A stretch of 57,869 nt of DNA from Anaerozeibacter sp031551775 (GCA_031551775.1 JAVBND010000061.1:1-57869); one strand, 5' to 3'; shown: positions 35,015-44,397, numbered from the stretch's first letter. Notes: generated from the letters alone by a model not told the origin. Translations and numbers: made by a program.

Positions 35015-36334
35015 GTGAAGAGAAAGACGAATGCTGTTCTGGCAATGCTCTTGGTTGTTTTCATGCTCCTTGGCGCCGTGAGCGCAATGGCGGAAGCGGC
35101 AAAGCCCGTGACCATCACTGTTCTGACCCGCTACATCGAAGGCGGACCCGATGCGATGAACCAGTACTACTACAACAGGATGCGCCAGTTTGATGAGGAG
35201 AACGAAGACATCGTCATCGAGGACATCTCGGTCAACGAGCTGGACGTTTTCAACCAGCGGCTGAAGTCTTCCATCGCGTCCAATGAATTCCCCGACGTGT
35301 TCATGAACTATGGGTACAGCAACATCAGCGAATGGGTGGTGAACGGGCTGGTTCGCGACCTGAGCGGCATGATTTCATCTGACGACTATACCGGCCCCAC
35401 CAGCGAAGCCTACCTCACCCCGTGGGATTATTCCATGAAAGGGTTCGAGGGCGTCTACGGCATCCCCACCAACGTCAATGTCGGCATGGTGTTCTACATC
35501 AACAAAAAGATGCTGGATTCCTTCGGCCTTGAAGTGCCCAAGACGTGGGAAGACGTCTACGCGATGGCGCCCACTTTGATCGAAAACGGCATCACCCCCA
35601 TCGCCCTTTCCGCGGCCACCAAGGGCCGCCTGGCGCATTTCCATACCGCCCTCGCCATGCGCATGTACGGCCTGGAGATCCGTGAGAAGCTGGTCACCGG
35701 CCAGATCAAGTGGTCCGAAGGGGAGAGCCTTGAGGTGCTCAAGAAGTACGAGGAAATGATCAATGCGGGCCTGTTCGGTTCCGATGCCATCTCCATGGAC
35801 GCCAGCGGCATGCAGGCGGCTTTCCTCAACGGCGAAGCGGCCATGTACCCCGGCATGCTGGTCAATTCGACGGCGACCCTGGCCGCGGCTGAGAACGAGG
35901 GCGATTACGTCATGAGCAACTTCTTCTACTTTGAAGACAAGCCGGAATACAAGGATTATTGGTTCGTCTCAGCCGGCGACGGACTGTCCATCATGACGCC
36001 GGAGAAGGAAACCGAGCGCCTGGCCGCGGCGGAGCGCTTCATCAAATTCATGACTTCGCAGGAAAGCTTTGACGAGCAGGCGGTCAAGAACGGCGCGGGC
36101 GTCTATCCGGTAACGGTTGACTATGAAGCGCTGGGCGTTGAGACCGGCAAGACGCGGGCCGACTTCTTCGAGAACTACAACCAGAGCATCGGCGGCAGCG
36201 ATGAGTTCGACGTCTACTTCGACTTCAGAGCCTCGCAGGAAATTTTCCGCACCGAGATTCAGACGATGTTCGCCGGTATGGACGCGGTTTCCGTCGCCGC
36301 TTCGCTTGATGCGCAGTACGACGCCGCGCGCTAA
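35015..36334 (+). CDS. Extracellular solute-binding protein, family 1
   Basis: The 439-residue protein starts at GTG 35015, 9 nt behind GGAGG; the upstream TTG (35006) overlaps that site and is unlikely. A signal peptide (KRKTNAVLAMLLVVFMLLG, cleavage near AMAEA) lacks a lipobox Cys. The mature part has the family-1 pattern: FNQRLKSSIASNEFPDVFMN, GFEGVYGIPTNVNVGMVFYN-like strands and FLNGEAAMYPGMLVNS. It delivers a carbohydrate to the permeases at 36407 and 37315. The downstream sulfatase and glycoside hydrolase suggest a sulfated oligosaccharide or glycoside. Confidence 0.9.
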   Translation: MKRKTNAVLAMLLVVFMLLGAVSAMAEAAKPVTITVLTRYIEGGPDAMNQYYYNRMRQFDEENEDIVIEDISVNELDVFNQRLKSSIASNEFPDVFMNYGYSNISEWVVNGLVRDLSGMISSDDYTGPTSEAYLTPWDYSMKGFEGVYGIPTNVNVGMVFYINKKMLDSFGLEVPKTWEDVYAMAPTLIENGITPIALSAATKGRLAHFHTALAMRMYGLEIREKLVTGQIKWSEGESLEVLKKYEEMINAGLFGSDAISMDASGMQAAFLNGEAAMYPGMLVNSTATLAAAENEGDYVMSNFFYFEDKPEYKDYWFVSAGDGLSIMTPEKETERLAAAERFIKFMTSQESFDEQAVKNGAGVYPVTVDYEALGVETGKTRADFFENYNQSIGGSDEFDVYFDFRASQEIFRTEIQTMFAGMDAVSVAASLDAQYDAAR

Positions 36335-36349
36335 GATCCAATGGAAAGC

Positions 36350-36384
36350 GGAGGATTTGAGGCGGTTTTCGCCTCAAATCCTCC
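36350..36384. terminator. Perfect 15-bp stem-loop between binding protein and permease genes
   Basis: GGAGGATTTGAGGCG (36350-36364) pairs perfectly with CGCCTCAAATCCTCC (36370-36384) around GTTTT, starting 15 bp after the binding-protein stop. There is no T run behind it, so protection of the upstream mRNA end or partial attenuation is more likely than full termination. Confidence 0.7.
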
Positions 36385-36406
36385 TTGTCTGAGCAGGAGA
36401 GATTCT

Positions 36407-37318
36407 ATGAACAAAAAAACCGGACGGAAAAACACCGTGGAAGCGGCTGCGCTGCTCTTTCCAACGGTGCTCATCTACACACTGGTCATTGCCTACCCGC
36501 TTTTTAACATGCTCTACACATCCTTTTTCGAATGGAACGGCGTTCCGACTTCGCCCTATGAGTATGTGGGGCTTAGCAATTACGCCAAGTTCTTTTCGGA
36601 CATCATTGCGCGTACCGCTACCCGAAACGTCGTCATCATCATGGCGGTCAGCGTCCTCGGCGTCATCCCCATCGCTCTTTTTCTCGCGACCGTTATTTCA
36701 AAGAAGTTTCACGGCCTGCGCGTGGTGAAGGCGGTATATTTTCTGCCGGTGATCATCAACAAGGTCGCCATCGGCCTGATGCTCACGTTCATCTTCTATC
36801 CGAAAGTGGGGCCGTTTGTCAAGTTGCTGGATTTCTTGGGCCTGAACAGCAATGTCAATATGCTTGGGAATATGAAAACCTCCATATGGGTTTGCGCGTA
36901 CGCGGTCCTGTGGTGCAATACCGGCCTTCATATGATTCTCTTTTCATCGGCGATGACCCAGATTCCCGCCGAGGTCTACGAGGCCACGGCGATCGACGGC
37001 GCAACGGCGTTTCAGAAGTTTCGCTATGTCACGCTGCCACTCATCCGGGGAACCATCAACATGTCGGCAATTCTGCTTTTGACCAACGCCTTTCGCGTCT
37101 TCGACCTGATCAAGGCGCTGACCGACGGCGGTCCGGGCTATTCTTCTCAGGTGCTGACCACGTTGATTTATAAAAACGCGTTCTACTACGGCGAGTATGG
37201 CTACGCGGACGCCATCGGCGTGATGACCGTGATTTTCAGCCTGGTCGTGATGGCGGTCGCCAATGTTGTGCTCAAGGATAGAAGCGAGTCGGCAGGGAAG
37301 AAGGTGATGGCGGCGTGA
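36407..37318 (+). CDS. Carbohydrate ABC transporter permease (MalF/UgpA type)
   Basis: The 303-residue protein has six membrane segments. The EAA loop VYEATAIDGATAFQKFRYVT precedes LPLIRGTINMSAILLLTNAF, as in family-1 importers. It starts at ATG 36407 behind CAGGAGAG and forms a channel with the next gene product, whose GTG overlaps its stop by four bases. No ATPase is encoded in the operon. Confidence 0.92.
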   Translation: MNKKTGRKNTVEAAALLFPTVLIYTLVIAYPLFNMLYTSFFEWNGVPTSPYEYVGLSNYAKFFSDIIARTATRNVVIIMAVSVLGVIPIALFLATVISKKFHGLRVVKAVYFLPVIINKVAIGLMLTFIFYPKVGPFVKLLDFLGLNSNVNMLGNMKTSIWVCAYAVLWCNTGLHMILFSSAMTQIPAEVYEATAIDGATAFQKFRYVTLPLIRGTINMSAILLLTNAFRVFDLIKALTDGGPGYSSQVLTTLIYKNAFYYGEYGYADAIGVMTVIFSLVVMAVANVVLKDRSESAGKKVMAA

Positions 37319-38166
37319 AAGGAAAACCGGCAAGAAAGGCGTTCCGGCTAAGCGCCGGCAAGGTCAGTTACTTTCTGATCGCGCTTTTGTGGTTCGCGCT
37401 CACATTGTTCCCGCTGTACTTTACGGTGGTCTCTTCGCTCAAGGTTGACAGCGAAATATGGGGCACCATGTTTCAGTTGCCCAGCAACCCCCAATGGAGC
37501 AATTACGCGACTGTCGTAAGCACCGCAGGGCTGTTCAGGGCCATCGGCAATTCGCTGACCCTGTCGCTGGGCTCGGTCGCGATTATGGTCGTATGCGTCA
37601 TGATGTCAAGCTACGTCCTTGCCCGAAGGCTGATCAAAAGGGCCGACGCGATGAAGCTGTTCCTGACGGCGGCGCTCATGATACCGCTGCAGGGCGCCGT
37701 GGTTCCCATTGTGCAGATGGTGGGCGCAATCGGCGGCAAGAACAATTTTCTGGTGCTGATGCTGATCTATGTGGGGCTCAACATATCCATTTCGTCCTTT
37801 ATCCTGGTGGGTTATATCTCGGGCATCGACAAGGAGATCGACGAATCCGCCGCGATGGACGGGTGCAATTTGTTTCAGATCGTATTCAGGATTATCTTCC
37901 CGATCTCCATGCCCGGCGTGGCGACCGCCGCCATTGTGGGTTTCCTCAATGTATACAACGAACTGGCCATCGCGAACGTGGTCATGACGCATTCAAAAAA
38001 TCTGACGGTTTCCGCGGCGCTGCTCAGGTTCAAGGGCGACTACCAGGTGGAACTGCGCCTGATCTTTGCGTCCATCGTAATCGTCATTATCCCAATACTG
38101 GTCTTTTACCTGCTCTGTCAGGAAAAAGTTGAGCACGGCCTGGCCGCCGGCGCGGTGAAGGGCTGA
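37315..38166 (+). CDS. Carbohydrate ABC transporter permease (MalG/UgpE type)
   Basis: The 283-residue protein starts at GTG overlapping the previous stop (GTGA). It has six membrane segments and an EAA loop EIDESAAMDGCNLFQIVFRI. The C terminus (CQEKVEHGLAAGAVKG) is standard for the family. It is the second channel subunit for the binding protein at 35015 and probably uses a shared ATPase encoded elsewhere. Confidence 0.92.
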   Translation: MKGKPARKAFRLSAGKVSYFLIALLWFALTLFPLYFTVVSSLKVDSEIWGTMFQLPSNPQWSNYATVVSTAGLFRAIGNSLTLSLGSVAIMVVCVMMSSYVLARRLIKRADAMKLFLTAALMIPLQGAVVPIVQMVGAIGGKNNFLVLMLIYVGLNISISSFILVGYISGIDKEIDESAAMDGCNLFQIVFRIIFPISMPGVATAAIVGFLNVYNELAIANVVMTHSKNLTVSAALLRFKGDYQVELRLIFASIVIVIIPILVFYLLCQEKVEHGLAAGAVKG

Positions 38167-38180
38167 GGTGAGGTGACAAG

Positions 38181-39944
38181 ATGCAACCCAAGAAACCGAA
38201 CGTCATTTTTGTTCTGACCGATGATCAGGGATACGGGGATCTAGGCGCGACTGGCAACCCCCATATCCATACGCCCCACATCGATGGGTTTTATCAGGAC
38301 GCGGTGCGTTTTACCGACTACCATGTGGCGCCGCTTTGCGCGCCCACGCGCGGCGCGCTCTTTACGGGCAGGCGGCCGCTGCGCAACGGCGTCTGGGCGA
38401 CTTGCTGGGGCCGGTCCATCCTCCACGAAGGGGAGACGACGTTGGCGGAGGTCTTTCGCCAGAACGGGTATTTCACGGGCCTCTTTGGCAAATGGCATCT
38501 GGGCGACAATTGCCCCTATCGCCCGCAGGACCGCGGTTTCTCGGAGGTGCTGGCGCACAAGGGCGGCGGCGTTGGCCAGACGCCCGATTTCTGGGGAAAC
38601 AACTATTTTGACGACGTGTATTTTGCAAACGGCGAGCCGAGGCCCTGCGAGGGGTACTGTACGGACGTGTGGTTTGAGGCGGCCGAGCGCTTTGTTGAGG
38701 CGCATCGCGCCCAACCTTTTTTCTGCTGCATCACGACCAACGCGCCCCATGAGCCCTACCTCGTATCCGAGAACTACGCGTCCGGATACAGGGGGAACGA
38801 GGAGGTCGTCCATCCTGAATTTTACGGCATGATCGAAAACATCGATGAGAACTTTGGCCGCCTGCGCCGAAAGCTTGAACAGCTTGGCATAGAGGAGAAC
38901 ACCATCCTGATTTTCATGACCGACAACGGCAGTTCCGGCTCAAGCGAGCTGGATGAAAACGAGCATGTGCTCAGGGGCTACAACGCGGGCATGCGCGGAA
39001 TGAAGACCTCGTATTACGACGGTGGGCACCGGGTACCCTTCTTCATCCGCTGGCCGAACGGCGGCATCGGGGGCGGGCGCGACATAGACTATACCGCCTA
39101 TCATGTGGACTTCTTTCCGACGCTGGCCGATTTGTGCGGCCTGCGGCTGCCGCCGCTGGCGCTGGACGGAATCAGCCTGAAAAAAGAGCTCGACGGCGAA
39201 GGCGGACTGCCCGAAGGACGGGTTGAGTTTATGCAGTATCATCAATCGACCCTGGTTCCGGACAAATGGACCAATTCGATCATCAGCGACGAATGGCGCC
39301 TGGTGCGCGGCAAAGAACTTTACAACATCAAGGAAGACCCGGGGCAGCGCAACGACATTTGCGCCAAGCACCCGCAAGTCGCAAACCGGCTCCGCGCGGC
39401 GTTTGAAGACTATTGGCGGGACATGCAGTCAACCATGGGCGTGTATTCGCCGATCTACTTGGGCGATGCGCGCGAAAATCCCACGCGGCTTGACGCGATG
39501 GATGTCATGGGGGATGTCGCTTGGAGCCAGATTTCGGTTGTCCTTGCGCAGAAATCGGCAGGGAAATGGCGCGTCAAATTTACGCGCCCCGGCCTTTACC
39601 GGTTTGAGCTCAGGCGCTGGCCGCGCGAACTTGGCTTGCCCATGAACGAAAAGCCTACTCAGGAAGAGATTGATCAGCTTGCGCTCTATCTCGATGCGCT
39701 CAGGTACCGGGCGGAATACGGCGATGCGAAGGAACTGCGCTTGATCGGGTGCGGCGTGGCCTTTTTTGGCGAGGAGTGCGAGAAGGCGATCGATCCCGGC
39801 GCCGACGGAGCGTCATTCGAATTCCCGGTGAACGAGGTCGGCGAGACCGATCTCAGCGCGTGGTTTCAGGACGAAAAGGGCGAAAAGATGGGCGCGTACT
39901 ATGTTTACGTGGAACGGATCGCGCAGGCGGATGCGCAAGAGTAG
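38181..39944 (+). CDS. Type I (formylglycine) arylsulfatase-like enzyme, no signal peptide
   Basis: The 587-residue sulfatase starts with NVIFVLTDDQGYGDLGATGNP (metal Asp residues), the classic arylsulfatase opening. LCAPTRGALFTGRRP contains Cys53 in a C-x-P-T-R motif for formylglycine formation. Later sites are GKWHLGDNCPY and FMTDNGSSGSSE with KTSYYDGGHRVPFFIRWP. After residue ~430 there is an extra C-terminal domain of ~150 residues. No signal peptide is present, so it should act inside the cell on cargo from the importer encoded just upstream. A glycoside hydrolase follows 16 bp later, giving a desulfate-then-cleave order. Confidence 0.9.
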   Translation: MQPKKPNVIFVLTDDQGYGDLGATGNPHIHTPHIDGFYQDAVRFTDYHVAPLCAPTRGALFTGRRPLRNGVWATCWGRSILHEGETTLAEVFRQNGYFTGLFGKWHLGDNCPYRPQDRGFSEVLAHKGGGVGQTPDFWGNNYFDDVYFANGEPRPCEGYCTDVWFEAAERFVEAHRAQPFFCCITTNAPHEPYLVSENYASGYRGNEEVVHPEFYGMIENIDENFGRLRRKLEQLGIEENTILIFMTDNGSSGSSELDENEHVLRGYNAGMRGMKTSYYDGGHRVPFFIRWPNGGIGGGRDIDYTAYHVDFFPTLADLCGLRLPPLALDGISLKKELDGEGGLPEGRVEFMQYHQSTLVPDKWTNSIISDEWRLVRGKELYNIKEDPGQRNDICAKHPQVANRLRAAFEDYWRDMQSTMGVYSPIYLGDARENPTRLDAMDVMGDVAWSQISVVLAQKSAGKWRVKFTRPGLYRFELRRWPRELGLPMNEKPTQEEIDQLALYLDALRYRAEYGDAKELRLIGCGVAFFGEECEKAIDPGADGASFEFPVNEVGETDLSAWFQDEKGEKMGAYYVYVERIAQADAQE

Positions 39945-39960
39945 CTTTGGAGGTACGATC

Positions 39961-41970
39961 ATGAAACCCATGCCTTATCAACAGATTCATATGGATTTCC
40001 ATACATCGCCCCTGATCGACGGCATTGGCGCCGCGTTTGACGTGGACGCTTTTGGCAAGACGCTCAAGGACGCCCATGTTCAGCACATCAACCTGTTCGG
40101 CAAATGCCACCACGGCTGGTTCTATTACCCGAGCAAGATCGGTCCCATGCACCCGCACCTTACATTCAGTCTGCTCGGCAGGCAGGTGGAAGCCTGCAAG
40201 AGATACGGCATCACCTACTCGGTCTATACCTGTGTGGGCTGGAACGAGGAATGGGCCACCCGCCATCCCCAATGGCAGGAGGTATCGCCCGAGGGCCTGC
40301 TTGGCGCGAAGCCTCCCTTTGCGCGCGGCTTCTACCAGTGGCAGACGCTGTGCCTGAACAGTGAGGAATACCGCCGGGTCATCAAGGATGAGCTGAAGGA
40401 AGAGTATGAGCTGTTCGCGCCACGCGGTTATTGGATCGACATCATCCAGCCCCATGAATGCGTGTGCCACAATTGCCGGGAGAAGGCCATGGCCTTAGGG
40501 CTTGACATTTACAGCGCGCAGGACCGGCAGCGGATGGCGCGCCTCGCCCAAATCGATTACATGCGCGACATGTACACCTTCCTCATGGCGCTCGACGCTG
40601 ATCTGCAGGTCTATTTCAACGGCTTCCCCTACGCCTGCGACTTGAAGGACGATCCGGCTGTGAGCAACGCCAACAAGCGCGAATATGTCACGTTTATGGA
40701 CATTGAAAGCCTGCCCTCCACCGAGTGGGGATATACCCATTTTCCCTTGTCCGTCAATTACGTGAACAAATACACCACCCACGACATCATCATGATGAAC
40801 GGCAAGTTTCACCTCGCCTGGGGCGACTTTGGCACCTTGCGCAACCAGGCAGCCCTTGAATACGAGTGCTTCCGCGCGATGGCCAATGGCGCGGGCATCT
40901 GCGTGGGCGACCAGCTCCATCCCTCGGGGGCCCTGGACGAATGCGTCTACCGGCGCATCGGAGCGGTGTTTAGCCAGATGGAGGCCACGGAACCGTGGTG
41001 CCGCGGCACGCGCAAGGTGGCTCAAATCGGCGTATACAGCACCACCCGCTCCGCTCAGGCGTTGGGCAACGGGGTAGACCGCTCGCTGGAGGGCGTCTAC
41101 CGGGCGCTGAGCGAGCTTAAGTACCAATATGATATCCTGGACCTGACCGACCCGATCGACCGATATGAGCTGCTGATCCTGCCGGACAAAGTCGCCCTCA
41201 CCGAGGACGCGGCGCGGCGCATCGACGCCTACGTCGCGGCGGGCGGAAAGCTCCTGGTCACCGGTTATTCCGCCGTTGGGCAGGAGGACAAATTCATGCT
41301 CGATTGCCTGCCGGTATGCTACCGCGGCCCCGGCCTGACTGCTCCGCGCTACATGGATATCCGCGAAGAGGCATTCCCGGGCGTACCGGCCATGAAAACC
41401 GTGGCCTATTCCGGTGGCGCCAGGGTGTCGGCCAAGCCCGGCGCTCAGGTGTTGTGCGAGACGGTGGACAGCTATTTCGACCGAAGCGAAGCGCATTTCT
41501 GCTCGCACCGTCAGACGCCGCCCCGGCCCAAGGGAGAAGGGGAGCCATGCGTGGCGCTAAATGACAATGTAGCCTATGTGTCAAACGTTTTGTTCGAGGA
41601 CTTGGCCGAATACGGCGTGAAGGCATACAAGGACATTGTGGGCAGCCTGCTCGGCCGCATGATCAAGAGCCCCTTGGTCCAAAGCGACCTGCCCGCCTAC
41701 GCCGAAGTGACGCTGCGCCGGCTGGATAAGGATCTGATCGTTCACGTGCTCAACTACCTGATCCAGCGCAAGTGCAAACAACTGGACATCATAGAGGATG
41801 TGGTACCGCTTTTCAACCGCACGCTTCGCATCTTTACGGGGGAACGGCCGCTTTGCGTCAATCTGCTGCCGGGGCAAGAGGCAATTCCCTTCGAGTTTGA
41901 AAATGGTTACACCGTTGTGCGCCCGCAATGCCTGAACGGCCGCACATTGTTCGAAATCAAGATGCGGTAA
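39961..41970 (+). CDS. Putative glycoside hydrolase (GHL6-like TIM barrel plus GH42-trimerisation-like domain)
   Basis: The 669-residue protein begins YQQIHMDFHTSPLIDGIG and continues with HINLFGKCHHGWFYYPSKIGP, which I recognise as the style of the 'hypothetical glycosyl hydrolase 6' group of TIM-barrel proteins. ECVCHNCREKAMALGLD near residue 165 is the Cys cluster common in them. From ~345 a flavodoxin-like region (YELLILPDKVALTEDAARRI followed by GGKLLVTGYS) resembles the trimerisation domain of GH42 beta-galactosidases. No signal peptide, so it is cytoplasmic. ATG 39961 follows TTGGAGGTACG. The exact sugar is unknown; alpha-fucosidase-like annotations exist for relatives but I cannot confirm that. 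Confidence 0.7.
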   Translation: MKPMPYQQIHMDFHTSPLIDGIGAAFDVDAFGKTLKDAHVQHINLFGKCHHGWFYYPSKIGPMHPHLTFSLLGRQVEACKRYGITYSVYTCVGWNEEWATRHPQWQEVSPEGLLGAKPPFARGFYQWQTLCLNSEEYRRVIKDELKEEYELFAPRGYWIDIIQPHECVCHNCREKAMALGLDIYSAQDRQRMARLAQIDYMRDMYTFLMALDADLQVYFNGFPYACDLKDDPAVSNANKREYVTFMDIESLPSTEWGYTHFPLSVNYVNKYTTHDIIMMNGKFHLAWGDFGTLRNQAALEYECFRAMANGAGICVGDQLHPSGALDECVYRRIGAVFSQMEATEPWCRGTRKVAQIGVYSTTRSAQALGNGVDRSLEGVYRALSELKYQYDILDLTDPIDRYELLILPDKVALTEDAARRIDAYVAAGGKLLVTGYSAVGQEDKFMLDCLPVCYRGPGLTAPRYMDIREEAFPGVPAMKTVAYSGGARVSAKPGAQVLCETVDSYFDRSEAHFCSHRQTPPRPKGEGEPCVALNDNVAYVSNVLFEDLAEYGVKAYKDIVGSLLGRMIKSPLVQSDLPAYAEVTLRRLDKDLIVHVLNYLIQRKCKQLDIIEDVVPLFNRTLRIFTGERPLCVNLLPGQEAIPFEFENGYTVVRPQCLNGRTLFEIKMR

Positions 41971-41981
41971 ACCCCGGATCG

Positions 41982-42036
41982 AAAAAAGCCCGCTCAAAGC
42001 TGATGTGTGTCAGCGTTGAGCGGGTTTGACTTTTTT
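41982..42036. terminator. Bidirectional rho-independent terminator
   Basis: CCCGCTCAA (41989-41997) pairs with TTGAGCGGG (42016-42024), extended by GCTGA/TCAGC inside. The stem has a T run on the plus side (TTTGACTTTTTT) and A's on the other (AAAAAAG), so it serves both the plus operon ending at 41970 and the minus operon ending at 42105. Confidence 0.8.
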
Positions 42037-42104
42037 GATGTAACATTGAGCGTTTTTTTCATTCCGGTGGAATGCGAGAGGGGAAGCCCCCTCGCGCAAA
42101 CGGG

Positions 42105-43604
42105 TTACACGTAGGCTTCAAGGCCCAGGCGCGCGTATTGTTCGCTGGGCGAGTCGTTTTCCTTCATCAGCTTGACCATCAGCTTGATCATGCGCTCTTC
42201 CTGCACGCGATCATTGAGCGCCAAGAGCTGACCGGGGTCCTTGTCCATGTCAAACAGCGCCGTGCCGACCAGCGCGAAGGGATTGATGACCTGCCCCTTT
42301 TGCGGCTCGTACCGGGAGGGGCAGGGGATTTTGAGCGTTCTAAGGCCCTTGGTAAAGGCAAAGGGCTCGGCCAGTTCCTTGTCCATGGCGGCCAGCTCGT
42401 CCAATTGGTAGCGGCGCTCCATGCGTGTGGGCATCAGCGTGTAGTTGAACTTGGGCAGGTTCTCTTCGGTCGCGGGGCCGCGCATGTAGCAGTAGCGTCC
42501 GTCGGTCACGTTGACGTGCGCGCCGTGCATGCCAAAGAGTACCGCTTCGTGGATGGCCTCGTCGCGCAGGATGATCGGCGTGAGCGGTTTGCCCTGCATA
42601 TCCCGGGGAAGATCCAGACCGAAGAAATCCAGGATGGTGGCGGGGATATCAATGGTGGTGGCCAGGGCGTTTCTGCGCTCACCCGGCGCCGGATGGCGCG
42701 GGTCCCAGATGAAGAAGGGCGCGTGGGCGATCTCTTCGTAATAGGGTACGTGTACCTTGGCCCAGTTGTCGTGTTCGCCCAGCAGGAAGCCGTGATCGGT
42801 GTTGACGATCAGCAGCGTGTCCTTCCACATGTCAAGCTCGTCCATCTTGTCGAGCACGCGTCCGAGGCTTGCGTCGCAGAAAGACATGAGCGCCGCGTAT
42901 TCACGGCGGCATTGCGCGACCTGTTCGGGTGTCTCGGTGACGGCCGCGTAATCCGGCCAGTCAAAATGCGGCCCATCATAGCCCGCGTCGTACATCGCGC
43001 GGAACTCCGGCGGCGCGTAGAAGGGCTCGTGGGGATCGAAGCACTCGATCTGCAAAAACCAATTGTCTTCCCCTTGATTGACATCCATAAACTCAAGCCC
43101 GGAACTCACGCAGCGGTCTTGCGGGAAATCCTTTGTGGTCTTGATGTACTTGCGGTTGATGTAGTCGGGGCGGACCAGGTAACACTTGCGCCCGATGCGG
43201 TCGCCGTAGTCGGGGTCCGCCACTTCGCCCTTCCAGGGATCGCCCTCCTGCCCGCGATAGTAGTCCCAGGAGGAATACCGGGTGTGGTAGTTGCATCCGC
43301 CGTCTTCAAAATAGTGATAGTGGTCGGTGGTCAGATGCGAATAGACGCCGTTGGTTTTGAGAATTTCGGGCATGGAGTCGTCCCAGGGTTCGATGGGACC
43401 CCAACTGCGGTGCAGGAAGTTGAGCCGCCCGGTATGCAGTTCCCGCCGCGCCGGCATGCAGGGCATGCTGCCCACGTAGAAATGGTCAAACGTCAGCGCG
43501 CGCTCGGACAGGCGCTTGAAGTTGGGCGTAGAAAATTCATTTGAGCCGTAGGAAGAGAGCATGTGCCGGTTGAGGGAGTCGAACATGAGCATAATGGCTT
43601 TCAT
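42105..43604 (-). CDS. Type I (formylglycine) sulfatase, no signal peptide
   Basis: The 499-residue protein starts with MLMFDSLNRHMLSSYG (metal-binding Asp) and has SMPCMPARRELHTGR with Cys49 in a C-x-P-A-R motif. LQIECFDPHEPFYAPPEF and LLIVNTDHGFLLGEHDNW supply the other metal-site residues. It is the last gene of a NitT/TauT-type importer operon and has no signal peptide, so it should remove sulfate from imported substrate in the cytoplasm. AAGGAG lies upstream of the ATG. The pairing of this importer class with a sulfatase is suggestive of small organosulfates as well as sugars. A maturation enzyme is not encoded nearby. Confidence 0.9.
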   Translation of the reverse strand: MKAIMLMFDSLNRHMLSSYGSNEFSTPNFKRLSERALTFDHFYVGSMPCMPARRELHTGRLNFLHRSWGPIEPWDDSMPEILKTNGVYSHLTTDHYHYFEDGGCNYHTRYSSWDYYRGQEGDPWKGEVADPDYGDRIGRKCYLVRPDYINRKYIKTTKDFPQDRCVSSGLEFMDVNQGEDNWFLQIECFDPHEPFYAPPEFRAMYDAGYDGPHFDWPDYAAVTETPEQVAQCRREYAALMSFCDASLGRVLDKMDELDMWKDTLLIVNTDHGFLLGEHDNWAKVHVPYYEEIAHAPFFIWDPRHPAPGERRNALATTIDIPATILDFFGLDLPRDMQGKPLTPIILRDEAIHEAVLFGMHGAHVNVTDGRYCYMRGPATEENLPKFNYTLMPTRMERRYQLDELAAMDKELAEPFAFTKGLRTLKIPCPSRYEPQKGQVINPFALVGTALFDMDKDPGQLLALNDRVQEERMIKLMVKLMKENDSPSEQYARLGLEAYV

Positions 43605-43637
43605 CGGTATTTCTCCTTTTCGTCGATTGAAAACGCG

Positions 43638-44378
43638 TTACCACCACTTGATGGCATCGGTGACGTGACGCCTGATTTGGACGAACTCGGGGGAGGTGAC
43701 GTCGCGCGGGCGGGGCAGGTCGATGCGCAAGTCCTCCTTGACGGTTGCGGGCTTGTTGGTCAGGATCAACACCCGCTCGGCCAGATATACCGCTTCCTCC
43801 ACGTTGTGGGTGATGAAAATCACCGTGCTGCCAAACTCCTTCCAGAGCTTGAGCACCTGATCCTCCAGATAGAAGCGCATCTTGATGTCCATTTGCCCGT
43901 ACGGCTCATCCATGAGCAAGAGATCGGGATAGGTGCTAAAAGCCCTGCCGATGATTACGCGTTGCTCGGCGCTGACCGACATTTCATGCGGGTAGTTCTT
44001 TTCGAATTCCTTGAGTCCCAATAGCGCCATAATGCGCTCAAGGCGCTTGTCGCGTTCGACCTTGGGAATCTTGCGCACCTTCATGCCGTACTCGAGGTTC
44101 TGGCGGGTGCTCAGCCACGGCATGGCCGAGGGTTCCTGAAAGGCGAAGGAGATGTTGTGCTTCTTGGGGTCGGCGGGCTGGCCGTCGATCAGCAAATCGC
44201 CCTGCGTGGGCATGATGAGGCGGGTGAGCAGGTTGAGAAAGGTGGTCTTTCCGCAGCCCGTAGGGCCGACCACGCAGACGAATTCACCCTTGGCGATGCT
44301 GAAATTGATGTTGTCTAGCACCAGCAGGTCGCCAAATTTCTTGGTTAGGTTGACAACGCGAATCTTGTCCTGTTCCAT
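43638..44378 (-). CDS. ABC transporter ATPase (SsuB/TauB type) with degenerate signature motif
   Basis: The 246-residue ATPase has Walker A GPTGCGKTTF near residue 36, Q loop FAFQEPSAMPWL, Walker B LLLMDEPYGQMD and switch VIFITHN. Its signature region reads MSVSAEQRVIIGRA where the family has LSGGMxQR, so the LSGGQ motif is lost. A second, canonical ATPase is encoded 19 bp upstream, which suggests an ATPase heterodimer with one consensus and one degenerate ATP site. GGGAGG precedes the ATG. It powers the permeases at 45135 and 45924. Confidence 0.9.
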   Translation of the reverse strand: MEQDKIRVVNLTKKFGDLLVLDNINFSIAKGEFVCVVGPTGCGKTTFLNLLTRLIMPTQGDLLIDGQPADPKKHNISFAFQEPSAMPWLSTRQNLEYGMKVRKIPKVERDKRLERIMALLGLKEFEKNYPHEMSVSAEQRVIIGRAFSTYPDLLLMDEPYGQMDIKMRFYLEDQVLKLWKEFGSTVIFITHNVEEAVYLAERVLILTNKPATVKEDLRIDLPRPRDVTSPEFVQIRRHVTDAIKWW

Positions 44379-44397
44379 TCTTTGATCCTCCCTCGTT

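Noticed and set aside
42072..43544. Long open frame (490 codons) on the plus strand over the third sulfatase
   Set aside because: Antisense shadow; the sulfatase on the other strand has all family motifs and a ribosome binding site.
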